Position numbers and translations under genes: made by a program. Of a stretch of DNA of 52,265 nt, positions 1 to 7,639 are shown in pieces. The stretch's first letter is position 1. The number at the start of each line of letters is the position of its first letter. Source of the DNA: Opitutales bacterium (lineage in GTDB: Bacteria; Verrucomicrobiota; Verrucomicrobiia; Opitutales; Oceanipulchritudinaceae); assembly GCA_016928295.1 (NCBI GenBank), contig JAFGLA010000062.1:1-52265 (forward strand). The letters run 5' to 3'. A model generated the notes under the pieces. That model was given only the letters and a program-made list of their open reading frames with translations. It ran no database searches and had not been told where the DNA came from.

Positions 1-363
1 GTCGTCGAGCCTTTCGTCCACTGCCAGAGCAGTCAGGCCGATTCATCGCCCAAGTTCGGCACCTCCCGCGTGCCGTGGCTTTCGGGCACGGCCAGCTGGG
101 CCACCTTCAGTGCGCAGCAGGGCATCCTCGGCCTCATCCCCGAGATGGACGGCTTCCGCGTGGATCCCTGCATCCCGAAGGACTGGAAGGGCTTTACCGC
201 CGAGCGCAAGTTCCGCGGCAAGCTACTCAAGATCGAGGTCGTCAACAAGAGCGGCGTCTGCACGGGCGTCAAGAAGCTGACGGTCAACGGCGTTACCGTT
301 GAGGGCAACATCGTACCGCTCGCCGCTATGACGGATGTCACCACGGTTGTGGCCGAGATGTAA
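1..363 (+). CDS. GH94-family glycoside phosphorylase, C-terminal fragment
   Basis: Open from the first base of the window to a TAA at 361-363, so only the last 120 residues are present. GH94 enzymes reversibly phosphorolyse beta-linked disaccharides such as cellobiose or N,N'-diacetylchitobiose, giving a sugar 1-phosphate and a free sugar in the cytoplasm. The fragment shows the family's late core motif RVPWLSGTASW (about residues 24-34), then GILGLIPEMDGFRVDPCIPK, which leads into the C-terminal beta-sandwich. The catalytic aspartate lies upstream, outside the window, so the substrate cannot be assigned. A strong terminator follows directly. A cellobiose-2-epimerase-like gene at 35.3-36.5 kb suggests related disaccharide metabolism, but the two are not linked. 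Confidence 0.88.
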   Translation, partial: VVEPFVHCQSSQADSSPKFGTSRVPWLSGTASWATFSAQQGILGLIPEMDGFRVDPCIPKDWKGFTAERKFRGKLLKIEVVNKSGVCTGVKKLTVNGVTVEGNIVPLAAMTDVTTVVAEM

Positions 364-392
364 TCGACTCAATACGTAGTCTATTACGAATT

Positions 393-429
393 AAAAAGGC
401 GCGGGTGCTGAATGCTCCCGCGCCTTTTC
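393..429 (+). terminator. Rho-independent terminator of the GH94 gene
   Basis: A perfect 12-bp stem (394-405 pairs with 417-428), AAAAGGCGCGGG against CCCGCGCCTTTT, with an 11-nt loop and a T-run inside the 3' arm. It begins 30 bases after the phosphorylase stop. The A-run on the left arm means it could also act on the opposite strand. Confidence 0.85.
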
Positions 430-470
430 GCGTAAAATTAAGAGAATGAAAAAAGTAGGCCCCAATCAGG

Positions 471-511
471 TTTTTAACCACAGAGCATTCGGGGTTATTA
501 GGGGGAATGCT
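471..511. repeat. Short TTAACCACAGAG-type element with hairpin
   Basis: The segment TTTTTAACCACAGAG (about 471-485) runs into a 7-bp inverted repeat, AGCATTC (484-490) and GAATGCT (505-511). It lies between the GH94 terminator and the 3' end of the minus-strand membrane protein gene. Similar ACC(A/G)C(A/G)GA sequences occur in the gaps at 4588 and 50159, so it may be one copy of a degenerate dispersed element. The hairpin might also end transcription of the minus-strand gene, though no T-run follows it. Confidence 0.35.
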
Positions 512-517
512 TATGTT

Positions 518-1099
518 TTAACGCTTCCACTCGCGAACCACGCTCTTGCAGCGGAAGGGATTTTGCTCCGTGCTTTTGGTGATAGCGGGCGCGCGCCCGT
601 TCTGTTTTCGATCTGACCGTTTCAGCATCCAAAGCATAAAGCTCACGATTGCTATGCAGATAAGCGTCGTCGTTCCCAACTCCCAAGCAGACCGGGCTGC
701 CTCGGCTTGGACTCTCTCGTAGGGCAGCAGGACCTGTCCGTCTTTACCAAGAATTGCCACTATCTCCTGTCCTTCTCTGAAGCGAAGTAATTCCACATGC
801 GAGTAAACGCTGACGAGATTGTCTTCTTGTATGGAATCGAGAATGCCATCGAACATGTCGCGATAGCGATGACCGAGGAAAAACTGGGTTTCTCCAATCT
901 GGAAACGAAGGTTGTAAACAGGAACTCCCCTCTTCGTGACTGTCCGTTCAACACGCACATTCGCAGCTTCTCCGGTGTGGAAGCTGTTTGATTCTAAGGG
1001 TTTGACGGAAAGATACAGATTTGTAATCGCCAAGAACCCGACGAAACAGGTCACAGCCAGTATAACATATACGCGAATGTACTTTATCGAGAATTTCAT
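518..1099 (-). CDS. Two-pass membrane protein, DUF3592-like
   Basis: 193 residues starting with ATG. One hydrophobic segment spans about residues 9-30 and a second spans 142-159. The roughly 110-residue loop between them is rich in beta-strand-like sequence (VRVERTVTKRGVPVYNLRF), and the short C-terminal tail is basic. This topology, two helices around a small extracytoplasmic beta domain, resembles DUF3592 proteins, whose function is unknown. That assignment rests on layout, not a confirmed motif. The gene lies 33 bases downstream of the ABC-F gene on the same strand and may be read with it. I see no catalytic residues. Confidence 0.55.
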   Translation of the reverse strand: MKFSIKYIRVYVILAVTCFVGFLAITNLYLSVKPLESNSFHTGEAANVRVERTVTKRGVPVYNLRFQIGETQFFLGHRYRDMFDGILDSIQEDNLVSVYSHVELLRFREGQEIVAILGKDGQVLLPYERVQAEAARSAWELGTTTLICIAIVSFMLWMLKRSDRKQNGRAPAITKSTEQNPFRCKSVVREWKR

Positions 1100-1132
1100 G
1101 TGATAATAACGATTGGTGGTGATGTTGGTTTA

Positions 1133-2941
1133 TCACCCCTCAAGCTCGACACGCAAGGCTTCAAGTTCCTCCCAACGGGCAAATTTTGCGTTCATCTCGT
1201 TGTCTATTTCCGCGCTCCTTGCCTGAAGAACGGGCACTTGCGTTGGATTGTCGGTGTATGTCTTGGGGGCTGCCAGTTTCGCGGCAATTTCTGCGGACTC
1301 CTTCTCAAGCTCTTCAATCTGGGCGGGCAGGGCTTCAAGCTCCCAGCGTTCGCGGTTCAGGAACTTGCGCGCCTTCTCCGGCTTTGCGCCGCTTGAGGAT
1401 TTGTTCGCCGCCTTGGCCGCGCGTTCGCGTGCTGCGGCCTGTTGGGCCTTTTCATCAAGGTAGTCGGAATACCCGCCAACGTAGCTTTCGATGTTGCCGC
1501 TTCCGTCCAAAACGAGAAGGTCAGTAACCACGTTGTCGATGAAGGCGCGGTCGTGGCTTACAAGCAGCAGGGTTCCTGTGTAAGCGGAAAGTAGTTCCTC
1601 GAGCAGCTCCAGCGTTTCGAGGTCCAGATCGTTTGTTGGCTCGTCCATTACGAGTAGATTGAACGGCCTTGCGAAGAGTCGCGCCAGCATCAGGCGATTG
1701 CGCTCGCCGCCGGACAGCATGTCGATGGTGCTTCGGGCGCGGTCGGGCGTAAAAAGGAAGTCCTGCAAGTAGGTCATCACGTGCTTGCGCCCGCCGTTGA
1801 TTTCCACGACCTCAAGCCCGTTCGCTATGGCCTCCTGCACGGTCTGGGTCTCAACGAGCTGTTCGCGTGTCTGATCGTAATAGGCGATTTCGAGGCCGGT
1901 GCCGTGCGTAAGCTCGCCGCGCTGCGGGGCGAGCTTTCCAAGAAGCAGTTTGACAAGCGTGCTTTTGCCGCAGCCGTTCGGTCCTACGATGCCGATGCGG
2001 TCCCCGCGTTCGACGATGTCAGAAAAGTTTTTGACAATGGGCCGGCTGTCCCAGGCGTAAGAAATATCCTTTGCGCTAATAACCTTCACGCCGCTGCGCC
2101 CGGCCTCTTCTATCTGCATGTTGGCAGCTCCCGTGCGCTGGCGTCTGGCACGGTGTTCCTCGCGCATACGCTTGAGCGCACGGACTCGCCCCTCGTTGCG
2201 CGTACGTCTTGCCTGAATGCCTTGTCTTATCCAAGCCTCTTCCTGAGCCAGTTTTTTGTCGAACACGGCCTGATTTCGCGCCTCGGCAACGAGCCATTCC
2301 TCCTTGCGCAGAATGTAGCTGTTGTAGTCGCAAACCCAGCGGGTGATGCGCCCGCGGTCAAGGTCCAGTATCTCGCTTGCAACGTTTTGCAGGAATGCTC
2401 GGTCGTGCGTTATGAAAAGCAGTGCGCCCTTGTAGTTGTTGAGGAACTTTTCAAGCCACGCAATTGCTGCGATGTCCAGATGATTGGTCGGTTCGTCGAG
2501 CAGGAGGACGTCCGGCTCCCATACAAGTTCACGCGCAAGCAGAACGCGCCGTTTCGTTCCCGCCGATAGGGAATCGCAGTCCGCATCGGGTATGAGACCC
2601 ATGTCCGCAATTATGCGCTCAACCCTTGTGTTCAGTTCCCATTCCGGGATTTCATCGTGCAGGCAGGCCGAAGCCACAAACTCCTGCACCGTGCCGTGCA
2701 AAGAGTCTGGTATTTCCTGCGTGAGAAATGCAGCGCGGGAGCCTGTCGAATACTGCACATCGCCGTGGTCAGGCTGAAGTGTGCCAGCGGCGATTTTTAG
2801 CAGCGTGCTTTTGCCCGCTCCGTTACGGCCTACGATGCAGGCGCGCTGGCCGGGTTCTAGAACCACGGTCACATCGTCCAGCAGCGCCGGACCGCCGAAA
2901 CTCATGCTGATTTTGCGTAAGATAAGAGACACAGCGGACAA
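1133..2941 (-). CDS. uup: ABC-F family ATPase, Uup type
   Basis: About 602 residues with two ABC ATPase domains in one chain and no membrane segment, which is the ABC-F layout. Domain 1 has Walker A GRNGAGKST (about 38-46), signature LSAGTKRRV and Walker B VLLLDEPTNHLD. Domain 2 has GPNGCGKST, LSGGERNRL and LLVMDEPTNDLD. The Arg-rich linker between them (QARRTRNEGRVRALK) and the coiled-coil C-terminal domain (about residues 525-602) match Uup rather than EttA. ABC-F proteins act on the ribosome; Uup is also linked to precise excision of transposons and to branched DNA. The start is not ATG: TTG at 2941 or GTG at 2932, because the first beta strand (SLILRKISMSFGG) would be lost from the ATG at 2905. 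Confidence 0.9.
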   Translation of the reverse strand: MSAVSLILRKISMSFGGPALLDDVTVVLEPGQRACIVGRNGAGKSTLLKIAAGTLQPDHGDVQYSTGSRAAFLTQEIPDSLHGTVQEFVASACLHDEIPEWELNTRVERIIADMGLIPDADCDSLSAGTKRRVLLARELVWEPDVLLLDEPTNHLDIAAIAWLEKFLNNYKGALLFITHDRAFLQNVASEILDLDRGRITRWVCDYNSYILRKEEWLVAEARNQAVFDKKLAQEEAWIRQGIQARRTRNEGRVRALKRMREEHRARRQRTGAANMQIEEAGRSGVKVISAKDISYAWDSRPIVKNFSDIVERGDRIGIVGPNGCGKSTLVKLLLGKLAPQRGELTHGTGLEIAYYDQTREQLVETQTVQEAIANGLEVVEINGGRKHVMTYLQDFLFTPDRARSTIDMLSGGERNRLMLARLFARPFNLLVMDEPTNDLDLETLELLEELLSAYTGTLLLVSHDRAFIDNVVTDLLVLDGSGNIESYVGGYSDYLDEKAQQAAARERAAKAANKSSSGAKPEKARKFLNRERWELEALPAQIEELEKESAEIAAKLAAPKTYTDNPTQVPVLQARSAEIDNEMNAKFARWEELEALRVELEG

Positions 2942-2971
2942 TTATCACCAAAGCCATTGGCAAAGGAAACA

Positions 2972-3010
2972 TGAAAACGCCCTCCTCTGCATGAAACAGG
3001 GGAGGGCGTG
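2972..3010 (-). terminator. Terminator of the ferritin gene
   Basis: A perfect 9-bp stem, ACGCCCTCC (2977-2985) with GGAGGGCGT (3001-3009), followed on the minus strand by TTTTC. It lies 33 bases downstream of the ferritin stop and separates ferritin from the ABC-F gene. Confidence 0.85.
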
Positions 3011-3042
3011 CGCAAATATTATGTTGCTTAACGATAGTCGGC

Positions 3043-3531
3043 CTAGTCCGCCAAGTCGTTGATGATGTTGCGATCCAGATTGTACAAGGCGTTTGAGCTG
3101 GAAGCGCGGCTTACGAGCGTGACCATCTTGTTGGCCCATACTTCTTCTTCGACCTGTTCGGTGATGAACCATTCTAGCATGATTTTGCTCGCGTAGTCCT
3201 TTTCGGCCAAAGCCACTTCATACGTGGCGAGAACACCCGCAGTGTTCGATTTTTCGTGAGCAAGAGCAGCCTTGGCCACTTCAAGAAGATCCTTGTAATT
3301 AGAATGCGGGGCTTTTGTCGCTCCCAGAACGGGCATTTCGCCAAGGTCGAGCAGGTGCTGGATGAGCTTTTCGGTATGCTCTCGCTCTTCCGCCACCTGT
3401 TTCTTAAAGAACGCGGCAAAGCCCGGGTATTCATTGGCGGAACACCAGATTGCCAGTGCTTCATACGTGATGGCGGCATCACGTTCTTTTTCAATTTGCG
3501 AATGGAGGGCGTCGATTACTTTTTTATTCAT
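3043..3531 (-). CDS. ftnA: Ferritin (bacterial non-haem, FtnA type)
   Basis: 162 residues from the ATG at 3531. The open frame extends 32 codons upstream, but that part does not resemble ferritin. Ferritins form 24-subunit cages that oxidise Fe(II) and store it as a ferric mineral in the cytoplasm. Compared with E. coli FtnA, the ferroxidase ligands are all kept: Glu in the KER of helix A, Tyr in ITYEAL, the E..H pair in AEEREHTEKL, Glu in LAHEK, and Gln and Glu in TEQVEEE. The length matches the family. A peroxiredoxin gene lies upstream on the same strand, fitting an iron and peroxide-stress neighbourhood, but each gene has its own terminator. No Shine-Dalgarno sequence is seen. Confidence 0.93.
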   Translation of the reverse strand: MNKKVIDALHSQIEKERDAAITYEALAIWCSANEYPGFAAFFKKQVAEEREHTEKLIQHLLDLGEMPVLGATKAPHSNYKDLLEVAKAALAHEKSNTAGVLATYEVALAEKDYASKIMLEWFITEQVEEEVWANKMVTLVSRASSSNALYNLDRNIINDLAD

Positions 3532-3663
3532 GGTAAGGTAACTAATACGATACTCGTTTTTTGGATTTATTCTAAAAATAACACACAAACGGGTTCGGAA
3601 GCTGTATGGCAGGACTGTTCTCTCCATGCTATTCTTTGTGCTATACGCTTGTGCCGTGGCATG

Positions 3664-3709
3664 ATAAAGGCCGTTGTATCCGCATACTTGCGAACGTAAC
3701 GGCCTTTAG
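3664..3709 (-). terminator. Terminator of the peroxiredoxin gene
   Basis: A perfect 10-bp stem, AAAGGCCGTT (3666-3675) with AACGGCCTTT (3698-3707). The 22-nt loop may fold further through CGCA/TGCG. It lies 17 bases beyond the peroxiredoxin stop on the minus strand. Confidence 0.75.
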
Positions 3710-3725
3710 GAAAACCTATGGCTGC

Positions 3726-4439
3726 TTACTGTTTGATAGCCTTGTTGATTTCCGCCACGGATATTGGCTTGGTGCAGAAGAACCAGTCGTAACAGGTGAT
3801 GTTGTCTTTGTTCTCCATGCGTTCCTTGGCCACTCCGCAAGAACCTGCGGGAGGAACGATTACCTCGTCTCCGGGCACCCAGTCGGCAGGCGTTGCCACG
3901 GAGAAAGCGTCGGCAGTCTGCACGGCTTTGACCAGGCGGATCAGTTCGTCGAAATTACGCCCCGTGCTGAGCGGGTAGTAAATGATGGCGCGGATGATGC
4001 CCTTGGGGTCGATGAGGAATACGGCGCGCACAGCCTTGGTGTTGCTTTCACCGGGCTGAATCATGCCGTATTTCTTCGCCACCTCCATTGTGATGTCCTC
4101 GATGAGGGGGAACTTTACTTCCACGCCCTTCATGCCCTTGTACTGGATCTTTTCCTTGATCGTGCGCAGCCATGCGATGTGGCTGTAAAGGCCGTCAACG
4201 GAAAGACCGACCAGCTTGCAGTTCAGTTCTTCAAACTCTGCCTCGCGGGTGGCAAAGGTCATGAACTCAGACGTGCACACGGGTGTGAAGTCGGCAGGGT
4301 GGCTGAAAAGAATTACCCAGCTTCCAGCGTATTGCTCGGGGAATTGGATGTCGCCTTGGGTGGTGACGGCGTTGAAAGACGGTGCCTTGTCTCCGATGCG
4401 GGGCATGGGGACGGCGATGTTGGTCTCGTTGTTTTCCAT
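3726..4439 (-). CDS. Peroxiredoxin, Prx6/thermophilic AhpC type
   Basis: 237 residues from the ATG at 4439; an upstream in-frame start at 4499 would add 20 residues unlike the family. It reduces hydrogen peroxide and alkyl hydroperoxides in the cytoplasm. The peroxidatic Cys55 sits in PADFTPVCTSEF, and the active-site Arg is in VRAVFLIDP (about residue 138). The long C-terminal arm carries Cys201, Cys216 and Cys222 (SCGVAKER and CYDWFFC). This fits the Prx6-like subgroup of archaeal and thermophilic thioredoxin peroxidases, in which C-terminal cysteines act as resolving residues, so a purely 1-Cys mechanism is unlikely. It is followed by its own terminator, with ferritin beyond. Confidence 0.9.
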   Translation of the reverse strand: MENNETNIAVPMPRIGDKAPSFNAVTTQGDIQFPEQYAGSWVILFSHPADFTPVCTSEFMTFATREAEFEELNCKLVGLSVDGLYSHIAWLRTIKEKIQYKGMKGVEVKFPLIEDITMEVAKKYGMIQPGESNTKAVRAVFLIDPKGIIRAIIYYPLSTGRNFDELIRLVKAVQTADAFSVATPADWVPGDEVIVPPAGSCGVAKERMENKDNITCYDWFFCTKPISVAEINKAIKQ

Positions 4440-4579
4440 TATTATAAACTTGGGAATATGGGAAAACGCTCCGCCAGACATGGGGGAATCCCTTGCCATT
4501 AAAATGCAGCGGGCAGCTTTCGTGGGTTGAGAGTCACACGGGGCTATCTTTCATCCATCTTCGGGATAAGAAATGCCCG

Positions 4580-4620
4580 TTTTTTTACCACGGAGCGGCA
4601 AGGCAAAGTGCCTTGGCCAC
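4580..4620. repeat. TTTTTTACCACGGAG element with small hairpin
   Basis: The gap between the peroxiredoxin start and the exported-protein stop (4440-4676) holds a T-run and ACCACGGAG (4587-4595), then a 7-bp hairpin, CAAGGCA (4599-4605) with TGCCTTG (4609-4615) and a 3-nt loop. The ACCACGGAG part resembles the elements at 471 and 50157. I see no gene in this gap. Confidence 0.3.
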
Positions 4621-4676
4621 AATTACAAGGCTGTATCAGCCCCTATGATCGTGAACACGCCCTATGCTTCGAAACT

Positions 4677-5150
4677 CTATTCCTCCGGCATTTCCCAGAG
4701 GAAGCTGTGGCTTTGCGAGAGAACCTTGTTCGACGCGTCGCGAAAGCTGATTCGCCAAGCGAGAATGTCTTCGTCGCGCAACTTGTCCGTCAGGCCCAGA
4801 TACAGCACTTGGCCCTTGGTCCCGATGCTGTCGGCAAGAGCCAGTTCGATAGTGGTGGCTTGCCCATCCTTTGCCATGACTAGCTCGAGAACCACTTTGC
4901 CGTCCGCCGGTAGCGAGGATAGCGGTTCGTCCGTGTCCACAATAAAATACCGGCCCGCCTTCTGAGACGGGTCGGTACGAAGATAGCAACGTCCGCCAGT
5001 TTGTTCACCTGCTCCAAGATACTCGCGCAGGCTGGTCAGGTCTTCCTCGCTGAAGTTGCGGGTGCCGACCTTTTCAATCGTTACAGCTCCAAGTTGCGCC
5101 GCCACTGCGACGAAAGCTGCTGAAAGGGCGATTTTTCCGAGCGTGAACAT
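4677..5150 (-). CDS. Exported protein of unknown function
   Basis: 157 residues from an ATG. The N-terminus is a typical signal peptide: a Lys at position 6, then a hydrophobic stretch to about residue 22 ending near QLGAV. The mature part is acidic and of mixed helix and strand character, with one cysteine in GGRCYLRTD. I do not recognise a family. The stretch AGRYFIVDTDEPLSSLPADG followed by KVVLELVMAKDG suggests a small beta-sandwich, but this is only a reading of pattern. It is likely periplasmic. It lies 12 bases downstream of the 30-residue basic protein on the same strand and may be read with it. Confidence 0.6.
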   Translation of the reverse strand: MFTLGKIALSAAFVAVAAQLGAVTIEKVGTRNFSEEDLTSLREYLGAGEQTGGRCYLRTDPSQKAGRYFIVDTDEPLSSLPADGKVVLELVMAKDGQATTIELALADSIGTKGQVLYLGLTDKLRDEDILAWRISFRDASNKVLSQSHSFLWEMPEE

Positions 5151-5162
5151 TTTGGGGGCGCT

Positions 5163-5255
5163 TTATCGTGCCTGAGCTTTGAGAGCCTTCTTGTGGCGCT
5201 CGTTGTATGCCTTGCGGCGACGACGTTTGATTTCCTTGTTATATTGCTTGCCCAT
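5163..5255 (-). CDS. 30-residue highly basic protein
   Basis: A very short frame from ATG at 5255 to TAA at 5163, reading MGKQYNKEIKRRRRK and then AYNERHKKALKAQAR. Of 30 residues, 15 are Lys, Arg or His and only two are acidic, which is characteristic of ribosomal or ribosome-associated small proteins such as bTHX or the small basic proteins of Chlamydiae and Verrucomicrobia. I cannot place it in a named family. The composition is unlikely by chance, and the gene is followed within 12 bases by the exported-protein gene. A perfect inverted repeat lies 9 bases upstream of the start. No Shine-Dalgarno sequence is visible. Confidence 0.6.
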   Translation of the reverse strand: MGKQYNKEIKRRRRKAYNERHKKALKAQAR

Positions 5256-5264
5256 AATTTGTAA

Positions 5265-5279
5265 CGTTAATTGTTAACG
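5265..5279 (-). promoter_or_regulatory. Perfect inverted repeat upstream of the small basic gene
   Basis: CGTTAA (5265-5270) and TTAACG (5274-5279) flank a 3-nt spacer, 9 bases upstream of the start of the basic protein. It could be an operator or an mRNA 5' hairpin. No regulator is implied by the neighbourhood. Confidence 0.35.
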
Positions 5280-5440
5280 AAAGCGTTCAGGATGCGCGTA
5301 TGCACCTGTCCCTGTCAACAGCGGCGACGTTGAGCATTGAAAAAAGCGATGCAGAACCGATTGGGGAGAGACAGAGTTGCCAGAGGATATGGGTCGGGCG
5401 CTTTCGCGTTTCTTCACGTCGTGCTTTGGGAGTCTTGCAC

Positions 5441-6586
5441 ATGCGTTCCAAGCGCATCAGAATGCGCGTCATGGATGTGAGCGCAGAGTTCGGAGCTATG
5501 GGGACTTACATGCGCAGGGCCTTGGCTCTTGCGCGCAAAGCTTGGGCGGATACGTACCCCAATCCCATGGTGGGGGCGGTGCTAGTAAACAATGAAGGCG
5601 TGATTGTTGGTGAGGGCTGGCACGAACGCGCTGGCGGGCCTCATGCGGAAATCAACGCTCTGCGCAAGGCCGGTGAAAAGGCCCGTGGGGCCAGCATGTA
5701 TGTAACGCTTGAGCCTTGTTGCACTTACGGGCGCACTCCTCCCTGCACCAAGGCGATCATCGAGACGGGTGTTTCGCGCGTCATAGTGGGTGCTACGGAT
5801 CCCAATCCCGCACATGCGGGCAAGGGCTTCGATGTTTTGCGAGAAGCGGGCATCGAGGTTATTAGCGGTGTAATGGAAGAGGACTGCGAGGATTTGAACC
5901 TCATCTTCAATCACTGGATGGGGAAGGGCACTGCTCTTTTCGCCGCCAAGATTGCCACGACGCTGGACGGGCGCATCGCGGCGCGAAGCGGGGATTCCAA
6001 GTGGATAACAGGTGAGGCGGCTCGCGAGAATGTCCACATTTGGCGTCGATATTTTCCGGCGATCGCTGTCGGCGCGGGAACGGTATTGAAAGATGACCCG
6101 AGCCTGAGCGTTCGCCTGCATGGAAGGGAAGAAGAATGCCCGCGCCGCTTTGTGTTCGACCGCACTCTGCGAAGCGTTATCTCTCCGCTCCCCAAGCTCT
6201 ATTCCGACAAGTTTCGCAAGAATACCAGTGTCGTTACGTGCACCGGTTCTTCGCCAAAGGCCCGTGCGCTTCTTGAAGAGCAGGGCGTTGGGCTTGTCGA
6301 ACTACCGGCAGGGGATGGGTTTCTGCCCGCGTTCAGAGAGTATTGCGTCGAGCAAGGCATTCAGGGCGTGCTCGTCGAGGGAGGGCGCGGGTTGCTTAGC
6401 TCCATGCTTCGGGCAAAAATGCTCGACTATCTATTCTGTTACCGTGCGCCGATTCTTTTGGCGGACAGTGAAGCGTATGCCGCCTTTGAAGGGGCAGCCC
6501 CGCAAAAAATTGCAGATTCGATACGTCTGCGCAAGGTGCGGCATGAGCTGTTCGGTGACGACGTTCTGACCAGAGGGTGGATATGA
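5441..6586 (+). CDS. ribD: Bifunctional riboflavin deaminase/reductase RibD
   Basis: 381 residues from the ATG at 5441, chosen because GGGAG lies 8 bases upstream, one of the few clear ribosome-binding sites in the window. The open frame extends further back without family similarity. RibD deaminates the GTP-derived pyrimidine and then reduces its ribosyl side chain in riboflavin synthesis. The N-terminal deaminase domain has the zinc motifs PHAEINAL and EPCCTYGRTPPCTKAI. The C-terminal reductase domain begins at KIATTLDGRIAARSGDSKWI and includes EGGRGLLSSML, close to the family's NADPH-binding glycine motif. No other riboflavin gene or FMN riboswitch is seen nearby. Confidence 0.92.
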   Translation: MRSKRIRMRVMDVSAEFGAMGTYMRRALALARKAWADTYPNPMVGAVLVNNEGVIVGEGWHERAGGPHAEINALRKAGEKARGASMYVTLEPCCTYGRTPPCTKAIIETGVSRVIVGATDPNPAHAGKGFDVLREAGIEVISGVMEEDCEDLNLIFNHWMGKGTALFAAKIATTLDGRIAARSGDSKWITGEAARENVHIWRRYFPAIAVGAGTVLKDDPSLSVRLHGREEECPRRFVFDRTLRSVISPLPKLYSDKFRKNTSVVTCTGSSPKARALLEEQGVGLVELPAGDGFLPAFREYCVEQGIQGVLVEGGRGLLSSMLRAKMLDYLFCYRAPILLADSEAYAAFEGAAPQKIADSIRLRKVRHELFGDDVLTRGWI

Positions 6587-6727
6587 ACTTAGACACCTCC
6601 GTTTCTAGTCGAACCACTTGCGAAAGTTGTCGTCTTGTGCGCTGGATTGGGAGTTGCGCAGCCTGTTTTTTACGCTCAAATGACGGATATGCCTAAGATT
6701 TTGGGATTTACGAAAATTTTACGCGGT

Positions 6728-6755
6728 TTGTCAAAGGCGGAAATCGTTCTAGTAT
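6728..6755 (+). promoter_or_regulatory. Sigma-70-type promoter for rdgB
   Basis: -35 TTGTCA (6728-6733) and -10 TAGTAT (6750-6755) with a 16-base spacer, 32 bases upstream of the rdgB start. The predicted transcript would start near 6762. Confidence 0.5.
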
Positions 6756-6787
6756 TTTGAATATAACACTATCTTTTCATCCTTAAT

Positions 6788-7408
6788 ATGAGTCATTCTG
6801 TCGTTATTTATCTTGCTACTAATAACGCCCACAAGGTGGGTGAGATAATGCTTTCGCTAGAGCTGCTGGGCGTTGAGTGTATCCGTTTCGAGAGTGCTGC
6901 CGCTATCGGTGGTATGCCCGAGGTTGACGAAACAGGCACTACTTTGCTTGAAAATGCGCGCATCAAGGCGAAGGCGCTCGCGTCCAAAGCGCCCGATGTC
7001 TGGGTGTGTGCGGATGATACAGGGCTGTTTGTCGATGCTCTTGGCGGAGCGCCCGGAGTGCACACCGCGCGCTATGCCGGTGTTAACGCGGACAGCCGTT
7101 CAAATAACGATAAACTGTTGGCGGCATTGGCTTCCGTGCCGGTAAATATGAGAACGGCACGCTTTGTATGCTGCCTTTGTCTGATTTCCCCGGAGGGTAG
7201 GGAATACGTCTTTGAAGGCGTGTTCAATGGCTGCATTGCCAGTAATTGCGCAGGCGGAGCAGGTTTCGGCTATGACCCGGTGTTCATCCCCGAGGGCCAT
7301 GATTGCAGTGTTGCCGAACTTGATGAGAGCGTGAAAAATCGCATAAGTCACAGAGCACTGGCTGTTAAGAAGCTGGTTGAGAGCCTTTGCGACCCGAATG
7401 CTGCATAG
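6788..7408 (+). CDS. rdgB: XTP/dITP pyrophosphatase (RdgB/HAM1)
   Basis: 206 residues from ATG. This house-cleaning enzyme hydrolyses XTP, ITP and dITP to monophosphates and so keeps deaminated purines out of nucleic acids. Motifs follow the Ham1 family in order: ATNNAHKVGEI at the N-terminus (substrate and phosphate contacts), ENARIKAKA, then DDTGLFVDALGGAPGVHTAR carrying the metal-binding acids, GFGYDPVFIPEG, and SHRALAVKKL near the end. The length is normal. It has a plausible promoter of its own and no good Shine-Dalgarno sequence. The neighbours are functionally unrelated. Confidence 0.94.
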   Translation: MSHSVVIYLATNNAHKVGEIMLSLELLGVECIRFESAAAIGGMPEVDETGTTLLENARIKAKALASKAPDVWVCADDTGLFVDALGGAPGVHTARYAGVNADSRSNNDKLLAALASVPVNMRTARFVCCLCLISPEGREYVFEGVFNGCIASNCAGGAGFGYDPVFIPEGHDCSVAELDESVKNRISHRALAVKKLVESLCDPNAA

Positions 7409-7495
7409 GGGGAGAACCTTGTATATGTTTTATTGCAATCCACCACGTTAGCGTGCAATTATCTCAATCTCCCAAGACAGTTTAGATACCCCAAT

Positions 7496-7523
7496 TTGAA
7501 ATAAGGTCTTGCACCTATATAAT
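7496..7523 (+). promoter_or_regulatory. Strong promoter for the coiled-coil gene
   Basis: -35 TTGAAA (7496-7501) and a perfect -10 TATAAT (7518-7523) with a 16-base spacer. The transcript would start near 7530, leaving an untranslated leader of about 110 bases before the ATG at 7640. Confidence 0.6.
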
Positions 7524-7639
7524 CGGTCAATACCATGGAGATCGTCGAACTAATCGCGCGCGTACTTTTACCAATTGCCCCAATGTCTGGCGCCGATCTC
7601 CCCAAATCATCATTCTGATAAGGAAGGACGAAGAAAAAG

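Noticed and set aside
1781-2569. 262-residue plus-strand frame
   Set aside because: Shadow of the ABC-F gene, which has complete motifs on the other strand.
3606-4502. 298-residue plus-strand frame
   Set aside because: Antisense to the peroxiredoxin and through its terminator; no family similarity.
5256-5440. FMN riboswitch upstream of ribD
   Set aside because: The conserved AGGGAUC/GCAGGGUGAAAUUCC-like elements are absent, and the leader is too short.
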